DNA from: JANWYT01 sp034432435
GTDB lineage: Bacteria > Chloroflexota > Anaerolineae > Aggregatilineales > Phototrophicaceae
Direction of reading: 5' to 3'
Length of the DNA: 15,554 nt
Assembly (NCBI GenBank): GCA_034432435.1
Contig: DAOUBS010000130.1
Coordinates: forward strand, 1-15,554
The translations under genes were made by a program, and so were the position numbers. The notes beneath the pieces were generated by a model. It saw only the letters and a program-made list of their open reading frames with translations, had not been told where the DNA came from and made no database searches. Every line of letters begins with the position of its first letter. Position 1 is the stretch's first letter. This document shows positions 6,829-14,087 of the stretch, piece after piece.

Positions 6829-7181
6829 ACATCAACATCTTTGATGATCCATCTCTTGTTCCGCAGCCGCGCGATAAAGTTCGCATCGAGAACGTCACAG
6901 TCACCCCTTACGAGGATCGACGTCGTGTGTTGATCGAGGTGCGCGTGACTGCTTTCCAAGAGCGCCCCAACCTCCTTATTGCAATGGTTGACCACACGGG
7001 CGCTGTCGTGAACGAGGCAAGCGTTATCGCCACGATGCACGCCAAGATGGAGTTCACGATGCACATGCGCACGGCGAACCCTGAAGGAGATTACAAGCTG
7101 CGCGTGGAACTGTTCTACGAGACGCGGAATCCGCCGCTAGATTATCGTGAGGTCAGCTTTACAATTCCAGCGACTGCTTAA
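6825..7181 (+). CDS. Hypothetical beta-rich protein
   Basis: A 118-residue protein without signal peptide or membrane segment. Alternating strands (KVRIENVTVTPY, RVLIEVRVTAF, LLIAMVDHTGAVV, KMEFTMHMRT, YKLRVELFYE, REVSFTIPA) suggest an immunoglobulin-like beta-sandwich of about seven strands. I do not recognise a family and see no catalytic motif. The ATG overlaps the stop of the ACT protein by four bases, and its TAA overlaps the next ATG by one base, so translation is coupled on both sides. It may be a scaffold or partner of the ACT protein; that is inference from position only. Confidence 0.65.
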   Translation: MNINIFDDPSLVPQPRDKVRIENVTVTPYEDRRRVLIEVRVTAFQERPNLLIAMVDHTGAVVNEASVIATMHAKMEFTMHMRTANPEGDYKLRVELFYETRNPPLDYREVSFTIPATA

Positions 7182-7645
7182 TGCTGCCTCTGAAATCGAT
7201 CGTCTACGAACATTGGCTGAGCGCGCGCAAGGAACAAATCGCCATGGCAGCCCTGCGCGTTACTGCTTCAAGCTGTCAAGTGCTCTGTACCTACAAAGCA
7301 CCCGTTGCGCCTCACGATTCGCTGCCTCTAAGCGCGAATTTTTTAATTGTGTTCGAGTCGAACTCCGCTCTGATCCCAAGTCGCAGCTTGATTGAGCTAG
7401 TGCGCAAGCATAATCAAACTTCTGTCGTCGTTGTAGCAGATAGCACAAGTGATCAATTTCGCGCTAAAGGATGGCGTATCTCAGCGATTGACGTTGAAGT
7501 AGTTGATTTATCTAGCGGTTACTCTGAGCAGTTGCGTCTAGCAAGTGGCGAGGCTTGGAGCGTCGTTTTGGCTGCTGTGGTAGCTTTGTCATTGTTAGTT
7601 ATAATCACAGTAAATTTGTTGCCCGCAGCGCCTGCGCTGCCCTAA
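7181..7645 (+). CDS. Hypothetical C-terminally anchored membrane protein
   Basis: A 154-residue protein with a cytoplasmic-looking domain of about 125 residues and a single membrane segment near the C-end (about 126-147), followed by a seven-residue tail. There is no N-terminal signal, so it resembles a tail-anchored protein. The soluble part alternates strands and helices (FLIVFES 54-60, SRSLIELVRKH 67-77, TSVVVVAD 80-87), suggesting a small alpha/beta fold, but I recognise no family. It starts on the last base of the preceding TAA and ends 15 bases before the prepilin peptidase gene. Codons in this gene look a little more A+T-rich than its neighbours. Confidence 0.6.
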   Translation: MLPLKSIVYEHWLSARKEQIAMAALRVTASSCQVLCTYKAPVAPHDSLPLSANFLIVFESNSALIPSRSLIELVRKHNQTSVVVVADSTSDQFRAKGWRISAIDVEVVDLSSGYSEQLRLASGEAWSVVLAAVVALSLLVIITVNLLPAAPALP

Positions 7646-7660
7646 TCTTAGGACTCACTT

Positions 7661-8491
7661 GTGCTTTTCGAAATTATCCTGTTAGTTGTCGCTGGCCTCA
7701 TCTGCGGTGTCGTTGTTAACGCGCTTGCCGACACGCTCCCCTATTACCCTTTTCAGCGGGCGTTCCGATATGCCAACGATGTGCCCCGTCCTTTGTTAGC
7801 GTGGTCGGGGCTGCTGGCCTTTGTCACTGGCCAGCGTCGCCCCGCACAGTTTGCGCAGACACCTGCGCTCAGTTGGCGTTATGCTATCACTGAGTTGAGC
7901 GTTATCGGATTGTTCCTGCTTGCTTACAGCGTGCGTGACACCATGCCCGGGGCCAGTACTACCCCCTTTGTCTTGACGCTGTTGTACATGGCGCTGTTTG
8001 TGTTGATTACTGTGATCGACTTAGAGCATCGCCTGATTCAGTTTGTTGTGATCATCCCTGCTATTGTTCTGGCATTTGTTGACGCGGCATTGTTCCCTCC
8101 ACCTGATCTTGGTGAAGCGCTGCGCGGCGCGCTGACTGGATTTGCGGTATTTTTTGCGCTGTACGTAGGTGGATTTGGTTTCACCCATGTGATGGGCGCG
8201 CTGCGCGGCCGCAAAGTGACGACTGTTGCCTTCGGCTTCGGTGATGTGATGTTGATCACGTTTGTCGGTGCGTTGTTGGGCATGGCGTTTGTGATCATAG
8301 CGATGTTCGTTGCTGTCTTTTTGGGCGCGATTGGCGCAGGCCTCTACTTGATTGTTCGTCTGCTGCTGCGTAGTCGCTATGAGTTGTTCACGGCAATTCC
8401 CTACGGCCCATACATCGTAGCGGCAGCCATTTTGATGATGTTAAACGGTCGTGACGTCTGGCAAGCAATTTTCGGTTATTATCCGTTTTAG
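7661..8491 (+). CDS. A24-family prepilin (type IV leader) peptidase
   Basis: A 276-residue polytopic membrane aspartic protease that processes prepilin-like leaders at the cytoplasmic membrane face. The two catalytic aspartates are D120 in ITVIDLEHRLI and D195 in the GFGD motif. The PYGPYI near 247-252 is the usual C-terminal motif. The N-terminal GLICGVVVNALADTLP (12-27) corresponds to the 'G---GSfLNv-i-RlP' start of the family, but the CxxC pairs of the cytoplasmic methyltransferase loop are absent. It may therefore cleave without N-methylating, or do so by another route. The GTG start at 7661 has AGGA (7650-7653) 7 bases upstream. Four bases at the 3' end overlap the convergent glycosyltransferase. 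No pilin or pilus ATPase gene is in the window, so its substrate is elsewhere. Confidence 0.85.
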   Translation: MLFEIILLVVAGLICGVVVNALADTLPYYPFQRAFRYANDVPRPLLAWSGLLAFVTGQRRPAQFAQTPALSWRYAITELSVIGLFLLAYSVRDTMPGASTTPFVLTLLYMALFVLITVIDLEHRLIQFVVIIPAIVLAFVDAALFPPPDLGEALRGALTGFAVFFALYVGGFGFTHVMGALRGRKVTTVAFGFGDVMLITFVGALLGMAFVIIAMFVAVFLGAIGAGLYLIVRLLLRSRYELFTAIPYGPYIVAAAILMMLNGRDVWQAIFGYYPF

Positions 8492-10356
8492 CCTTGTTCG
8501 CCGGGCTTGACCTCAATCGTGATCAATCCATCCGCTTCTTGTTGGCTGATGGAGGCATGTTGTCCTAGTAGCCCATCATAGAGACCAACGCGTAGCTTGT
8601 AACTTTCCGTTTGTAAGAGCGTCTGAAGTGTAACGCGCTGTGCGATTAGGGTTTCGGGCGTCCATAAATACGTTGCGATTGGTTGGCCATCTACAACTGC
8701 TAGACGGTTGTCCTCGTGATAAACGTGCACAGTTGGTGAGTAGAGCGGCGCGAGATCGTTCGGCATTTGCTGTATGCGCCAATACATCGTGAAGTGTGTT
8801 TCTGTCTCTGCATGTGAGATCGAATATGCCTCGAGCGTGACATCTGCCTCGCTGCTATTTGGGACCTGTGCTGCGTGTGCTGGAATCGTCTGGCTCACCT
8901 TTAAAATGCTGATAGTGCTGCTGTCTGCTAGTGTTCGGTTCCAGTAAAGTTCCTCATTGAGCAGAGTTTCTTGAGGTCTTTCTTGCATAGTAACGATAAA
9001 TAGCCCGCTTGATGGTACAGCAACCCGCTGTGTGTTGTCTGCTGTCTGTGTTGTAGTGAATGTGTGTCCTGCGAAACTGTGTAATATCCATGGTTCAACG
9101 TCTGTTTGGATGAGTGACTCTTTTGGTAATTCTTTGAGAACCCTGCCTAGCTGAATGCCTTCGTGCATTGGCAGTGCGGTTAGCTGGTGTTCTCCCGGAT
9201 GTTGTTGTGTGTCTTGGTAGTAGAGTGAACTGTTTACAAGGCCTAGCAGGCTCCACGCAACGAGCGCTATGGTGACGAGTGCTGTGTTTTTGGCGTTCTT
9301 TTGTATTACGTGATGGACGCCTGCTGCGGCGAGGATTAGTGCACTAGGTATAGTTAGCAGCAGATAGAACGGGTGTATGAGCGCAGAATTGTATAGGAAT
9401 ATCGTTATAGGTGTTGCTAACCATACAGCGTTGAGCTTTTGATCGGCTTTGTTTATTTGCCGCAGCAGCCCAACAATTATGAGAATTAGTATGGCCAGAT
9501 TGAACACAGCGCCTATCGCGTTGCGCAGCCTAAGGCTGTCTTGGTCCACACTAGTCCCTCGCTGAAGCTCATATTCCGCGCCGCTTACCAATCGCAGCGC
9601 GTGCAGCAGTGGTTCACTGCGCAGATAAGCAGACTGCGACGCGCCGAGAAACGCAGAGGCTCTAGCGCTCGTGTCTTGCCAATTTGCCAGCAGCGCGCCC
9701 GCAAAAACCGCTGTGGGCACGACAAAAACCGGCAGCGTAGTCAGAATCTTACGCCACGGCAAGCGCGCCCGAAACACCAGCGCAATGATCGCCAACGTCG
9801 GCAAGATCAAGTAGCCAGTGAGCGTGACCAACGTGATCATCGTCGTCGAGACAGCTGCCACCCATACGGCTCTCGTCTGACGTTTGCCCGTTGTCTTCAG
9901 CATCAGCAGCACGCTGTGAAACAAACACGTGAGCAAAAACGGCATGATCGAATACGACCACGTGCTGCGCGTGTATTCAATCAGCCACGGATTAAACGCA
10001 TACAACACGCCCGCCGCGACGGCTGCAAAGGCAGATAGCCCCAATAACCGAGCCGCCCGAAAGATAGAGACGACGCCCAAGCTGTTTAGAGCAATCACGA
10101 ACACATAAGCGCTCAAGAGGTTCCGTGTCAAAGCCAACAGGGGCACATACAGGTAACCAAGAAATGCGCTGTTAGGAAATTGCAGCGACGTGGCTTGCCC
10201 GATGATCGGCAGGTAGCCCGCGTCCAGTGTGCGCAGTGCCTGCCCGATGTAGTAAGCATGATCGACGTTGTGTTCAATCCAAAGCAAGTAGCGAAAGCGC
10301 ACCACGAGGGCAGCCAAGAATAGCAGCCACGTCAACAGATAGTCACGCTGCCGCAT
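8488..10356 (-). CDS. Membrane glycosyltransferase, GT39/ArnT-like (GT-C fold), with C-terminal beta-sandwich
   Basis: A 622-residue protein with about ten membrane segments followed by a soluble region. The loop after the first segment has the acidic/aromatic motif VDHAYYIGQALRTLDAGYLP (D32 of this start), where GT-C enzymes place the catalytic aspartate. They transfer sugars from polyprenyl-phosphate donors on the outer face. The last 120 residues (MYWRIQQ, VDGQPIATYLWTPETLIAQR, KLRVGLYDGLLG) form a beta-sandwich seen at the end of many Chloroflexota GT39-like proteins. I chose the ATG at 10356, one base after the mnmA stop. The frame also offers a GTG at 10389, but that would overlap mnmA by 32 bases; GGGGGAG lies before it, so it remains possible. 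The middle of the gene (about 8940-9540) is poorer in G+C than the rest. It is the last gene of the iscS-mnmA operon. Confidence 0.8.
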   Translation of the reverse strand: MRQRDYLLTWLLFLAALVVRFRYLLWIEHNVDHAYYIGQALRTLDAGYLPIIGQATSLQFPNSAFLGYLYVPLLALTRNLLSAYVFVIALNSLGVVSIFRAARLLGLSAFAAVAAGVLYAFNPWLIEYTRSTWSYSIMPFLLTCLFHSVLLMLKTTGKRQTRAVWVAAVSTTMITLVTLTGYLILPTLAIIALVFRARLPWRKILTTLPVFVVPTAVFAGALLANWQDTSARASAFLGASQSAYLRSEPLLHALRLVSGAEYELQRGTSVDQDSLRLRNAIGAVFNLAILILIIVGLLRQINKADQKLNAVWLATPITIFLYNSALIHPFYLLLTIPSALILAAAGVHHVIQKNAKNTALVTIALVAWSLLGLVNSSLYYQDTQQHPGEHQLTALPMHEGIQLGRVLKELPKESLIQTDVEPWILHSFAGHTFTTTQTADNTQRVAVPSSGLFIVTMQERPQETLLNEELYWNRTLADSSTISILKVSQTIPAHAAQVPNSSEADVTLEAYSISHAETETHFTMYWRIQQMPNDLAPLYSPTVHVYHEDNRLAVVDGQPIATYLWTPETLIAQRVTLQTLLQTESYKLRVGLYDGLLGQHASISQQEADGLITIEVKPGEQG

Positions 10357-10357
10357 A

Positions 10358-11446
10358 TCAAGCAGACGGAGCTTCAATGATGCCCCCACCTAAACACCGC
10401 TCCCCCTGATACACAACCGCCCCCTGCCCTGCTGCGATGTCGCGCAGCAGCTCATCAAACTGCACGCGCATCCGCTGGTCTGGCAGCGCCTCCACCCAAG
10501 CCGACACCGGCTGCGCCTTATAGCGGATTTTGACCTCCGCGCGGAAGGCTCCCTCAGGCGCTGTGCCGCTGATCCAGTTTACCCGCTTGGCAGTCAGGCA
10601 ATCTTGGCCTAGATCGTCGCGCGTGCCGACGATCAGCGCGTTGCGGTACGGGTTCATCGCCAGCACGTAGAGCGGCACTGGATAGGTGACGCCCAAGCCC
10701 TTACGCTGCCCGATTGTGTAGTTAGCCAAGCCGGCGTGCTCACCGATGACTTCCCCTGTCTTGAGGACAATCGGGCCGGGCTGCATGACGTCTGGAGCGT
10801 GCAGTCGCAAGAAGTCGCGGTAGTCGTTTTTGCCGAGGAAGCACAGATCTTGGCTGTCTTTCTTGCTCTCCACTCGCAGCCCATACTTGGCCGCCAAGCT
10901 GCGAACCTCTGCCTTTGGGAATTCACCCACGGGGAACATCGTCTTAGCGAGCTGTGCCTGTGTCATGACGCTCAAGACGTAGCTCTGATCTTTAGCCTCA
11001 TCCACCCCCTTCCACAGGGTATAGCAGCCATCGGCCGCGCGTTGGATGCGCGCATAATGCCCGGTGGCCAGATAGTCCGCCCCTAACGCCAGCGCGTTCT
11101 TCAGCAAGTAAGAAAAGCGAATATGGCGGTTGCACTCCATGCACGGGTTTGGAGTAACACCCTGACGATGTTGATCAATGAAGAACTCAACAACCGTGTT
11201 TCGGAACACTTCTTTTGTGTCTAGCACGTAGAACGGAATACCCAAGTGATCGGCGATCCGACGCGCGTCGTTCATCTGCTCAGGCGTGCAGCAGCGGTTA
11301 TGTTCTGCCCCGCCCATCGCCTCATCAGACCACAGACGCATCATCATTCCGACGACGTCATAGCCCTGTTCCTTGAGCAGAGCCGCCGCCACAGAACTAT
11401 CAACGCCGCCGCTCATAGCGACAACCACCCGCGCTTGCGTTTCCAT
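10358..11446 (-). CDS. mnmA: tRNA-specific 2-thiouridylase MnmA
   Basis: A 362-residue enzyme (E. coli has 368) that makes 2-thiouridine at wobble position 34 of tRNAs for Lys, Glu and Gln, using ATP and persulfide sulfur. The PP-loop SGGVDSS is at 12-18. The first catalytic cysteine is C105 in TPNPCMECN, aligning with E. coli C102, and the second is C202 in SQDLCFLG. C102 here occupies the place of E. coli D99, as in many bacterial homologues. YLATGHYAR and the C-terminal TIGQRKGLG region are also typical. An in-frame GTG or ATG farther upstream would lie inside the preceding gene; the ATG at 11446 gives the normal METQARVVVAMSGG start and leaves a 2-base gap after iscS. Pairing with a cysteine desulfurase gene is the YrvO-MnmA arrangement known from Bacillus. 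Confidence 0.97.
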   Translation of the reverse strand: METQARVVVAMSGGVDSSVAAALLKEQGYDVVGMMMRLWSDEAMGGAEHNRCCTPEQMNDARRIADHLGIPFYVLDTKEVFRNTVVEFFIDQHRQGVTPNPCMECNRHIRFSYLLKNALALGADYLATGHYARIQRAADGCYTLWKGVDEAKDQSYVLSVMTQAQLAKTMFPVGEFPKAEVRSLAAKYGLRVESKKDSQDLCFLGKNDYRDFLRLHAPDVMQPGPIVLKTGEVIGEHAGLANYTIGQRKGLGVTYPVPLYVLAMNPYRNALIVGTRDDLGQDCLTAKRVNWISGTAPEGAFRAEVKIRYKAQPVSAWVEALPDQRMRVQFDELLRDIAAGQGAVVYQGERCLGGGIIEAPSA

Positions 11447-11448
11447 CC

Positions 11449-12612
11449 CTACAGTGCCGCCTTCAGCGCGCGTAGAGCCTCGACCGCTTGACAAATGGAC
11501 TCAACGGCATAGTCGATGTCTTCCTCAGTCGTGTGCAGCCCGACGGTGACGCGCAAACTGCCCAACGCCTGTTCACGGTCATACCCCATCGCCATCAGCA
11601 CGCTGGACGGCTCAGGGTTGCCCGTCTTGCACGCTGAGGCGCTGCTCACCGCCACGCCGCGAATGTCAAGATGCATCACAAGCTGGTTGCCGTCTATCCC
11701 ATCAAAGATGAAACTGGCGTGTGATGGCAGCCGCTGAGTCGGATCACCGGACAAATGGACGCCGCTCACCCTGCTCAGCACCCCATTAATCAGTTGATCG
11801 CGTAGAGTCGTGTAAGTTGCCTGCCGCTTGTCGTGTTCTTCATAAGCAAGCGTCAGGGCTGTTGCCATTCCCACAATACCCGCCGTGTTGAGTGTGCCCG
11901 CGCGCAAGCCGCGCTCATGGCTGCCGCCGGTCTGGGCTGGCACAATGGGCGTGCCCTCACGCACGTAGAGTGCGCCAACCCCTTTCGGTCCATAAAACTT
12001 GTGACCGCTGATGCTCAACATGTCGACGCCTAGCAGTTGCACGTCTAAGTCAAGCTGCCCTGCTGCCTGCACAGCATCCGTGTGGAACAGCACACCGTGC
12101 TCTCGGGCGTGCTTAGACAACAGCGGCAGCGGCTGGATCGTCCCCACCTCGTTGTTAGCGTACATCACACTCGCAATCGCAGTGTCAGGCTGGAGCGCGC
12201 CGGCAAACTCTTCCACATCCACCCGTGCTTGATGGTCAACCGGCAGAACCGTCAGCGAAAACCCCTGCTGCTTGGCCAGCTGCTTGGCGGTGTTTAACAC
12301 AGCGCTGTGTTCAACCGGTGTCGTGACGATGTGGCGCTTGCCGCTGGGTGATGCTGCCCATGCTGCGCCGCGAATCGCTAAGTTGTTGCTCTCTGAGCCA
12401 CCGCTCGTAAAATACACTTCACTTGGTTTGCAGTTGAACACGCGCGCGATCTGCTCACGTGCGGTTTCAACTGCGTGTTCTGCGCGGCTGCCAAAACGGT
12501 GCGCCGAGTGCGAATTGCCATATATTTGGGTGAAGTATGGCATCATCGCTTCAACGACCCGTGGATCCATGGGCGTTGTCGCAGCATAGTCAAGATATAC
12601 TGAGCGCTTCAT
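11449..12612 (-). CDS. iscS: Cysteine desulfurase (IscS/NifS class)
   Basis: A 387-residue PLP enzyme that converts cysteine to alanine and carries the sulfur as a persulfide. The start is MKRSVYLDYAATTP, as usual. SGGSESNN is at 70-77, TTPVEHSAVL at 97-106 (PLP-stacking His), and SISGHKFYGPKG at 200-211 with the PLP lysine K205. The active loop has the catalytic cysteine C328 in SSASACKTGNPEPSS, and RAGTLN is at 237-242. The gene directly before mnmA suggests sulfur delivery to MnmA, possibly also to Fe-S assembly. No IscU, IscR or TusA gene lies nearby. I chose ATG 12612 over a GTG at 12627 because GAGG (12625-12622 on the minus strand) stands 9 bases ahead and the N-end then matches the family. 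Confidence 0.96.
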   Translation of the reverse strand: MKRSVYLDYAATTPMDPRVVEAMMPYFTQIYGNSHSAHRFGSRAEHAVETAREQIARVFNCKPSEVYFTSGGSESNNLAIRGAAWAASPSGKRHIVTTPVEHSAVLNTAKQLAKQQGFSLTVLPVDHQARVDVEEFAGALQPDTAIASVMYANNEVGTIQPLPLLSKHAREHGVLFHTDAVQAAGQLDLDVQLLGVDMLSISGHKFYGPKGVGALYVREGTPIVPAQTGGSHERGLRAGTLNTAGIVGMATALTLAYEEHDKRQATYTTLRDQLINGVLSRVSGVHLSGDPTQRLPSHASFIFDGIDGNQLVMHLDIRGVAVSSASACKTGNPEPSSVLMAMGYDREQALGSLRVTVGLHTTEEDIDYAVESICQAVEALRALKAAL

Positions 12613-12621
12613 CACAATATG

Positions 12622-12625
12622 CCTC
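12622..12625 (-). promoter_or_regulatory. RBS that sets the iscS start
   Basis: On the minus strand GAGG lies 9 bases before the ATG at 12612. It supports this start over the GTG five codons upstream, whose own upstream bases have only a weak GGAT. Confidence 0.5.
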
Positions 12626-12643
12626 ACATTTCATCCAGTTAGC

Positions 12644-12672
12644 ATTGTAATGTTAAGGTCGCGTTTTGTCAG
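12644..12672 (-). promoter_or_regulatory. Sigma-70-type promoter of the iscS-mnmA-glycosyltransferase operon
   Basis: On the minus strand CTGACA (-35, bases 12672-12667) and TACAAT (-10, bases 12649-12644) are each 5-of-6 matches with an ideal 17-base spacer. The predicted start of transcription lies near 12637, giving a leader of about 25 bases. No repressor site, IscR-like or otherwise, is obvious to me. Confidence 0.62.
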
Positions 12673-12680
12673 TTCTGAGG

Positions 12681-12711
12681 TTGTACTAGTTTATATCCTA
12701 CGTGGTAGTAT
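12681..12711 (+). promoter_or_regulatory. Tentative eno promoter
   Basis: TTGTAC (12681-12686) and TAGTAT (12706-12711) with a 19-base spacer are the best forward pair I can pick in this gap. A rival is TTGTCA (12666-12671) with TTTATA (12690-12695), 18 bases apart, back to back with the iscS -35. Neither is strong, although a glycolytic gene is expected to have a good promoter. Confidence 0.25.
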
Positions 12712-12764
12712 TGAGGCTGTTTGTGGCTATCGTGACACACACTAACTGAGAGGATAAAGCATCC

Positions 12765-14063
12765 ATGTCGAACATTGAAACCATCCACGCCCGTGAAGTT
12801 CTGGACTCTCGCGGCAACCCCACCATTGAAGTGGAAGTCACCCTTGAAGACGGCGCATTCGGTCGCGCCATCGTTCCCAGCGGGGCATCCACCGGCGAGA
12901 ACGAAGCGCTTGAGCTGCGCGATGGCGATAAGGCGCGCTTCGGGGGCAAGGGCGTGCGCAAGGCTGTTGACTCAGTCAATGACATCCTCGCTAAAGAGCT
13001 TTACGGCATGTCTGCGTTCGACCAGACTGCTATCGACAATTTCATGATCGAACTGGACGGCACGTCCAACAAGGCTAAGCTCGGAGCAAATGCCATCCTC
13101 GGTGTATCGATGGCAGTCGCGCACGCTGCGGCCAACAGCTTGGGGCTGCCGCTGTATGCTTACTTGGGCGGCGTCCATGCGCACGTTCTGCCAGTCCCAA
13201 TGATGAACATCATGAACGGTGGCAAACATGCTATTGGCAGCACCGACTTTCAAGAGTTCATGGTGATGCCCGTTGGGGCGGATACGTTTGCTGAAGGCCT
13301 GCGCTGGGGTGTTGAAATCTACCAAGCGCTGAAGAAAGTCATCCACGACCGTGGGTTCCAAACGAACGTAGGTGATGAAGGCGGCTTTGCCCCCAGCCTT
13401 GGCAGCAATCAAGCTGCGCTCGACATCATCATGGAAGCGATCGAGAAGGCTGGTTACAAGGCCGGTGAGCAAATTTTCATCGCGCTTGATCCAGCGACGA
13501 GCGAGCTTTATAACAAAGAAACGGGTCTCTATCATCTGGATATCGAAGGTAAAAAGCTGTCTGGCGAAGAGATGGTTGAATTCTGGGCGAGCTGGTGTGA
13601 GAGATACCCTATTATCTCGCTAGAGGATGGGCTGGCAGAGGACGACTGGGCGAATTGGACAAAGCTTGTGGCGCGCATTGGTGACCGTGTTCAAGTCGTC
13701 GGTGATGATTTATTGGTCACGAATGTTGACTATGTAAAGCGTGCGATCAAAGAAAAAGCCGCCAACTCGCTGCTGTTCAAGGTCAATCAAATCGGTTCCT
13801 TGACCGAAGCCTTTGCCGCTGCGCAGCTCGCACAGCGCCACAATATGACCGTTGTTACCAGCCATCGCAGCGGCGAGACCGAAGATGTCACGATTGCTGA
13901 TCTGGCGGTTGCTATGAACGCTGGCCAAATCAAGACTGGCGCTCCCGCGCGCACTGACCGCGTTGCCAAGTATAACCAGTTGCTGCGCATCGAGGAACAA
14001 CTTGGAGACGCTGCGGTCTACGCAGGGCGCTCGGCGTTTACTAACTTAGGCTATGATCTCTAG
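12765..14063 (+). CDS. eno: Enolase (phosphopyruvate hydratase)
   Basis: A 432-residue enolase, the usual bacterial length, converting 2-phosphoglycerate to phosphoenolpyruvate in the cytoplasm. Catalytic and metal residues are all present: H155 in NGGKHA, E205 in VGDEGGFAP, metal ligands D242 (LDPATSE), E287 (SLEDGLAEDDW) and D314 (VGDDL), base K339 in LFKVNQIGS, H367 in TSHRSGETED and K390 in IKTGAPARTDR. The S39-GAST-G flexible loop is intact. GAGAGGA (12748-12754) lies 10 bases before the ATG. It is followed after 24 bases by pyk, forming a lower-glycolysis unit. Divergent from iscS, with 152 bases between their start codons. Confidence 0.98.
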   Translation: MSNIETIHAREVLDSRGNPTIEVEVTLEDGAFGRAIVPSGASTGENEALELRDGDKARFGGKGVRKAVDSVNDILAKELYGMSAFDQTAIDNFMIELDGTSNKAKLGANAILGVSMAVAHAAANSLGLPLYAYLGGVHAHVLPVPMMNIMNGGKHAIGSTDFQEFMVMPVGADTFAEGLRWGVEIYQALKKVIHDRGFQTNVGDEGGFAPSLGSNQAALDIIMEAIEKAGYKAGEQIFIALDPATSELYNKETGLYHLDIEGKKLSGEEMVEFWASWCERYPIISLEDGLAEDDWANWTKLVARIGDRVQVVGDDLLVTNVDYVKRAIKEKAANSLLFKVNQIGSLTEAFAAAQLAQRHNMTVVTSHRSGETEDVTIADLAVAMNAGQIKTGAPARTDRVAKYNQLLRIEEQLGDAAVYAGRSAFTNLGYDL

Positions 14064-14087
14064 GCTGCGCGCCAAAAGGACTTTCGT

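Noticed and set aside
8880..9545. Insertion sequence or transposon remnant inside the glycosyltransferase
   Set aside because: The reading frame continues through membrane segments without a stop, inverted ends or transposase motif; only composition and codon use change.
9541..10038. Forward-strand open frame of 165 codons inside the glycosyltransferase gene
   Set aside because: It is antisense to a well-supported membrane-protein frame, and its product is a low-complexity Arg/Gln/His-rich sequence of the sort made by reading G+C-rich codons backwards.
11447..11494. N-terminal extension of MnmA by 16 residues
   Set aside because: It would overlap the end of iscS by 46 bases, and the family begins at the residues just before SGGVDSS; ATG 11446 fits both.
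12972..13535. Minus-strand open frame of 187 codons inside eno
   Set aside because: It lies wholly antisense to enolase, which is certain, and has no family resemblance or RBS.
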